A DNA stretch of 64,000 bases from Owenia fusiformis (Eukaryota > Annelida > Polychaeta > Sabellida > Oweniidae), in assembly GCA_903813345.2 (NCBI GenBank), contig CAIIXF020000002.1, forward strand, positions 11,182,150-11,246,149, given 5' to 3'. The position numbers were made by a program, and so were the translations under genes. The notes under the pieces were generated by a model. The model ran no database searches. It had not been told where the DNA came from and saw only the letters and a list, made by a program, of their open reading frames with translations. Each line of letters begins with the position of its first letter. The stretch's first letter is position 1. Below are positions 59,321 through 64,000 of this stretch, piece by piece.

Positions 59321-62300
59321 GGAGTATGCTCTTGTATGGATTTAATGAATGATGTTCCCGTTCGTGATATATTTTATATCTTATTCGTCTTAAATCTATG
59401 ATGCAGTTTGTGCTCAGGAAGAAATGTCAATTTTCGGACCATTCGTACGTCACTCTGGTACATGCCAGTCCTTTGCAATTTTGTGAGACGTTTAAGTATA
59501 TATTTTGGAGTATGCTCTTGAATGGATTTAATGAATGATGTTCCCGTTCGTGATATATTTTATATCTTATTCGTCTTAAATCTATGATGCAGTTTGTGCT
59601 CAGGAAGAAATGTCAATTTTCGGACCAGTCGTACGTAACGCTGGTGGCAGCATGATATTTGTTATGAAGTGAGATGTTTAAGGATACATTTTTACATTTG
59701 CCCTACCGAGGACTTGTTGATTGGTCATTCTATTCGTGAGATATTGAGTATCTAATTTGTCATACAAGTTTGATTTACTTTGATCTATGTACGGAATGTC
59801 AATTTCCGGACCAGCTGTACATCGCACTGGTAGCAGCGACTAGTTTATTATATTGTGAGACCTTTATGTATATATTTTTACGTTTGTCAACGGAGGGATG
59901 CATCGATTAACTTCTCTGTTAGGGGGATATATAATATCCAATTCGTCTTAAATCGCTTATGCAATTTGCGCTCTTGATGAAATGTTAATTTTCCGACCAG
60001 TCGTACGTCACACTGGTACATGCCAGTCCTTTGCAATTTTGTGACACGTTTAAATATATATTTTGGAGTATGCTCTTGGATTGATTTAATAAATGATGTT
60101 CCCGTTCGTGATATATTTTATATCTTATTCGTCTTAAATCTATGATGCAATTTGCACTCTTGACGAAATGTCAATTTTCCGACCAGTCGTACGTCACACT
60201 GGTACATGCCAGTCCTTTGCAATTTTGTGAGACGCTTAAGTATATATTTGGAGTATGCTCTTGAATGGATTTAATGAATGATGTTCCCGTTCGTGATATA
60301 TTTTATATCTTATTCGTCTTAAATCTATGATGCAGTTTGTGCTCAGGAAGAAATGTCAATTTTCGGACCAGTCGTATGTAACGCTGGTGGCAGCATGATA
60401 TTTGTTATTTAATGAGATGTTTCAGGAGACATTTTTACATTTGCCCTACCGCGGACTTGTTGATTGGTCATTCTATCCGTGAGATATTGAGTATCTAATT
60501 TGTCATAAAAGTCTGATTTACTTTGGTCTATGTACGGAATGTCAATTTTCGGACCAGCTGTACATCGCACTGGTAGCAGCGACTAGTTTGATATATTGTG
60601 AGACGTTTATGTATATATTTTTACGTTTGCCAACGGAGGAATGCATCGATTAACTTCTCTGTTAGGGGGATATATAATATCCAATTCGTCTTAAATCGCT
60701 TATGCAATTTGCGCTCTTGATGAAATGTGAATTTTCCGACCAGTCGTACGTCACACTGGTACATGTCAGTCTTTTGCAATTTTGTGAGACGTTAAAGTAT
60801 ATATTTTGGAGTATGCTCTTGGATTGATTTAATAAACGATGTTCCCGTTCGTGATATATTTTATATCTTATTCGTCTTAAATCTATGATGCAATTTGCGC
60901 TCTTGACGAAATGTCAATTTTCCGACCAGTCGTACGTCACACTGGTACATGCCAGTCCTTTGCAATTTTGTGAGACGCTTAAGTATATATTTGGAGTATG
61001 CTCTTGAATGGATTTAATGAATGATGTTCCCGTTCGTGATATATTTTATATCTTATTCGTCTTAAATCTATGATGCAGTTTGTGCTCAGGAAGAAATGTC
61101 AATTTTCGGACCAGTCGTACGTAACGCTGGTGGCAGCATGATATTTGTTATTTAATGAGATGTTTCAGGAGACATTTTTACATTTGCCCTACCGCGGACT
61201 TGTTGATTGGTCATTCTATCCGTGAGATATTGAGTATCTAATTTGTCATAAAAGTCTGATTTACTTTGGTCTATGTACGGAATGTCAATTTTCGGACCAG
61301 CTGTACATCGCACTGGTAGCAGCGACTAGTTTGATATATTGTGAGACGTTTATGTATATATTTTTACGTTTGCCAACGGAGGAATGCATCGATTAACTTC
61401 TCTGTTAGGGGGATATATAATATCCAATTCGTCTTAAATCGCTTATGCAATTTGCGCTCTTGATGAAATGTGAATTTTCCGACCAGTCGTACGTCACACT
61501 GGTACATGTCAGTCTTTTGCAATTTTGTGAGACGTTAAAGTATATATTTTGGAGTATGCTCTTGGATGGATTTAATGAATGATGTTCCCGTTCGTGATAT
61601 ATTTTATATCTAAATCGTCTTAAATCTATGATGCAGTTTGCGCTCTTGACGAAATGTCAATTTTCCGACCAGTCGTGCGTCACACTGGTACATGCCAGTC
61701 CTTTGCAATTTTGTGAGACGTTTAAGTATATATTTTGAGTATGCTCTTGAATGGATTTAATGAATGATGTTCCCGTTCGTGATATATTTTATATCTTATT
61801 CGTCTTAAATCTATGATGCAGTTTGTGCTCAGGAAGAAATGTCAATTTTCGGACCAGTCGTACGTAACGCTGGTGGCAGCATGATATTTGTTATTTAATG
61901 AGATGTTTCAGGAGACATTTTTACATTTGCCCTACCGCGGACTTGTTGATTGGTCATTCTATTCGTGAGATATTGAGTATCTAATTTGTCATAAAAGTCT
62001 TATTTACTTAGGTCTATGTACGGAATGTCAATTTTCGGACCAGCTGTACATCGCACTGGTAGCAGCGACTAGTTTGATATATTGTGTGACGTTTATGTAT
62101 ATATTTTTACGTTTGCCAACGGAGGAATGCATCGATTAACTTCCATGTTAGGGGGATATATAATATCCAATTCGTCTTAAATCGCTTATGCAACTTGCGC
62201 TCTTGATGAAATGTGAATTTTCCGACCAGTCGTACGTCACACTGGTACATGTCAGTCTTTTGCAATTTTGTGAGACGTTAAAGTATATATTTTGGAGTAT

Positions 62301-64000
62301 GCTCTTGGATGGATTTAATGAATGATGTTCCCGTTCGTGATATATTTTATATCTAAATCGTCTTAAATCTATGATGCAGTTTGTGCTCTGGGGAGAAATG
62401 TCAATTTTCGGACCAGTCGTACATAACGCTGGTAGCAGCATGATATTTGTTATTTAGTGAAATGTTTCAAGATACATTTTTACATTTGCCCTACCGAGAA
62501 CTTGTTGATTGGTCATTCTATTCGTGAGATATTGAGTATCTAATTTTTCATAAAAGTCTGATTTCCTTTGGGCTATATACGGAATGTCAATTTTCGGACC
62601 AGCTGTACATCGCACTGGTAGCAGCGACTAGTTTGATATATTGTGAGACGTTTATGTAAATATTTTTACGTTTGCCAAAGGAGGGATGTATCGATTGACT
62701 TCTCTGTTAGGGAGATATTTAATATCCAATTTGTCTTAAATCGCTTATGCAATTTGCGCTCTTGACAAATGCCAATTTTCCGACCAGTCGTACATCACAC
62801 TGGTACATGCCAGTCCATTGCAATTTTGTGAGACGTTTAAGTATATATTTTGGAGTATGTTCTTGAATGGATTTAATGAATGATGTTCCCGTTCGTGATA
62901 TATTTTATATCTAAATCGTCTTAAATCTATGATGCAGTTTGTGCTCTGGGGGGAAATGTCAATTTTCGGACCAGTCGTACGTAACGCTGGTAGCAGCATG
63001 ATATTTGTTATTTAGTGAGATGTTTCAAGATACATTTTTACATTTGCCCTACCGAGAACTTGTTGATTGGTCATTCTATTCGTGAGATATTGAGTATCTA
63101 AGTTGTTATACAAGTCTGATTTACTTTGGGCTATATACGGAATGTCAATTTTCGGACCAGCTGTACATCGCACTGGTAGCAGCGACTAGTTTGATATATT
63201 GTGAGACGTTCATGTTTATATTTTTACGTTTGCCAAAGGAGGGATGTATCGATTGACTTCTCTGTTAGGGAGATATATAATATCCAATTTGTCTTAAATC
63301 GCTTATGCAATTTGCGCTCTTGACGAAATGTCAATTTTCCAACCAGTCGTACGTCACACTGGTACATGCCAGTCCCTTGCAATTTTGTGAGACGTTTAAG
63401 TATATATTTTGGAGTATGCTCTTGAATGGATTTAATGAATGATGTTCCCGTTCGTGATATATTTTATATCTTATTCGTCTTAAATCTATGATGCAGTTTG
63501 TGCTCAGGAAGAAATGTCAATTTTCGGACCAGTCGTACGTCACTCTGGTACATGCCAGTCCTTTGCAATTTTATGAGACGTTTAAGTATATTTTTTGGAG
63601 TATGCTCTTGAATGGATTTAATGAATGATGTTCCCGTTCGTGATATATTTTATATCTTATTCGTCTTAAATCTATGATGCCGTTTGTGCTCAGGAAGAAA
63701 TGTCAATTTTCGGACCAGTCGTACGTAACGCTGGTGGCAGCATGATATTTGTTATTTAATGAGATGTTTCAGGAGACATTTTTACATTTGCCCTACCGCG
63801 GACTTGTTGATTGGTCATTCTATCCGTGAGATATTGAGTATCTAATTTGTCATAAAAGTCTGATTTACTTTGGTCTATGTACGGAATGTCAATTTTCGGA
63901 CCAGCTGTACATCGCACTGGTAGCAGCGACTAGTTTGATATATTGTGAGACGTTTATGTATATATTTTTACGTTTGCCAACGGAGGAATGCATCGATTAA
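59321..64000 (+). repeat. satellite core, plus orientation, to the window end
   Basis: About 8 higher-order units in A-B-C order, some with internal monomer deletions or chimaeras (for example ATGATGCAATTTGC joins at about 60145 and 60890). Pairs of units are near-identical (60160-60840 and 60890-61560), pointing to recent ~730 bp block duplication. The array continues beyond the window. Confidence 0.93.

Noticed and set aside
40337-63000. Families of repeated 75-97 codon frames across the satellite (for example 40337-40630, 40896-41189, 62148-62441, 46139-46384)
   Set aside because: They recur only because the satellite recurs, change frame and length with each indel, occur on both strands and show no domain. 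They are by-products of tandem repetition.

Overview
This is an AT-rich, gene-poor stretch of an animal nuclear genome, probably a marine invertebrate. That call rests on the repeat content: L1/Tx1-like LINEs with a C-terminal CCHC finger, a CR1/jockey-type LINE, (AATA)n-tailed LINE 3' ends, foldback DNA elements and long satellite arrays. The species cannot be read from the sequence. I see no host protein-coding gene; all convincing coding sequence belongs to retrotransposons.

Layout. 1-9.8 kb: non-coding DNA holding a ~5 kb foldback complex (449-5490, arms with ~165 bp tandem repeats, three smaller inverted repeats inside) and a perfect 22-bp-stem hairpin (9271-9335). 9.85-24.4 kb: divergent minus-oriented satellite broken up by nested elements. 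An old minus-strand L1-like LINE (10.7-11.6 and 17.9-18.3 kb) was split by a full-length plus-strand L1-like LINE (11604-17872, 12-bp target duplication, poly(A)). A second 5'-truncated minus-strand LINE sits at 18876-22706 (15-bp duplication). A 752-bp TIR element follows at 22727-23478 (5-bp duplication). 24.4-50.1 kb and 58.4-64 kb: mostly plus-oriented satellite of ~187 bp monomers, arranged in the core as a three-monomer ~558 bp higher-order repeat. It contains inversions, segmental duplications, a CR1/jockey-like LINE (37.47-39.60 kb, minus) and duplicated LINE 3' fragments. 50.1-57.9 kb: a different ~148 bp tandem array of about 50 units, each carrying on the minus strand a 70-nt tRNA-Gly-like sequence with A box, B box, pairing acceptor stem and an immediate T-run.

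The two most notable items are these. (1) The full-length LINE's ORF1 protein carries, after the usual coiled coil and L1-ORF1p-like RNA-binding region, a C-terminal domain that I read as a NADAR/YbiA-like (NAD/ADP-ribose-associated) domain with changes at key family positions. (2) The tRNA-like satellite is a long tandem array of potential RNA polymerase III units. Within the LINE, ORF1 would package the RNA, and ORF2 supplies endonuclease, reverse transcriptase and a zinc knuckle for target-primed integration; ORF2 has no in-frame ATG before its endonuclease domain.
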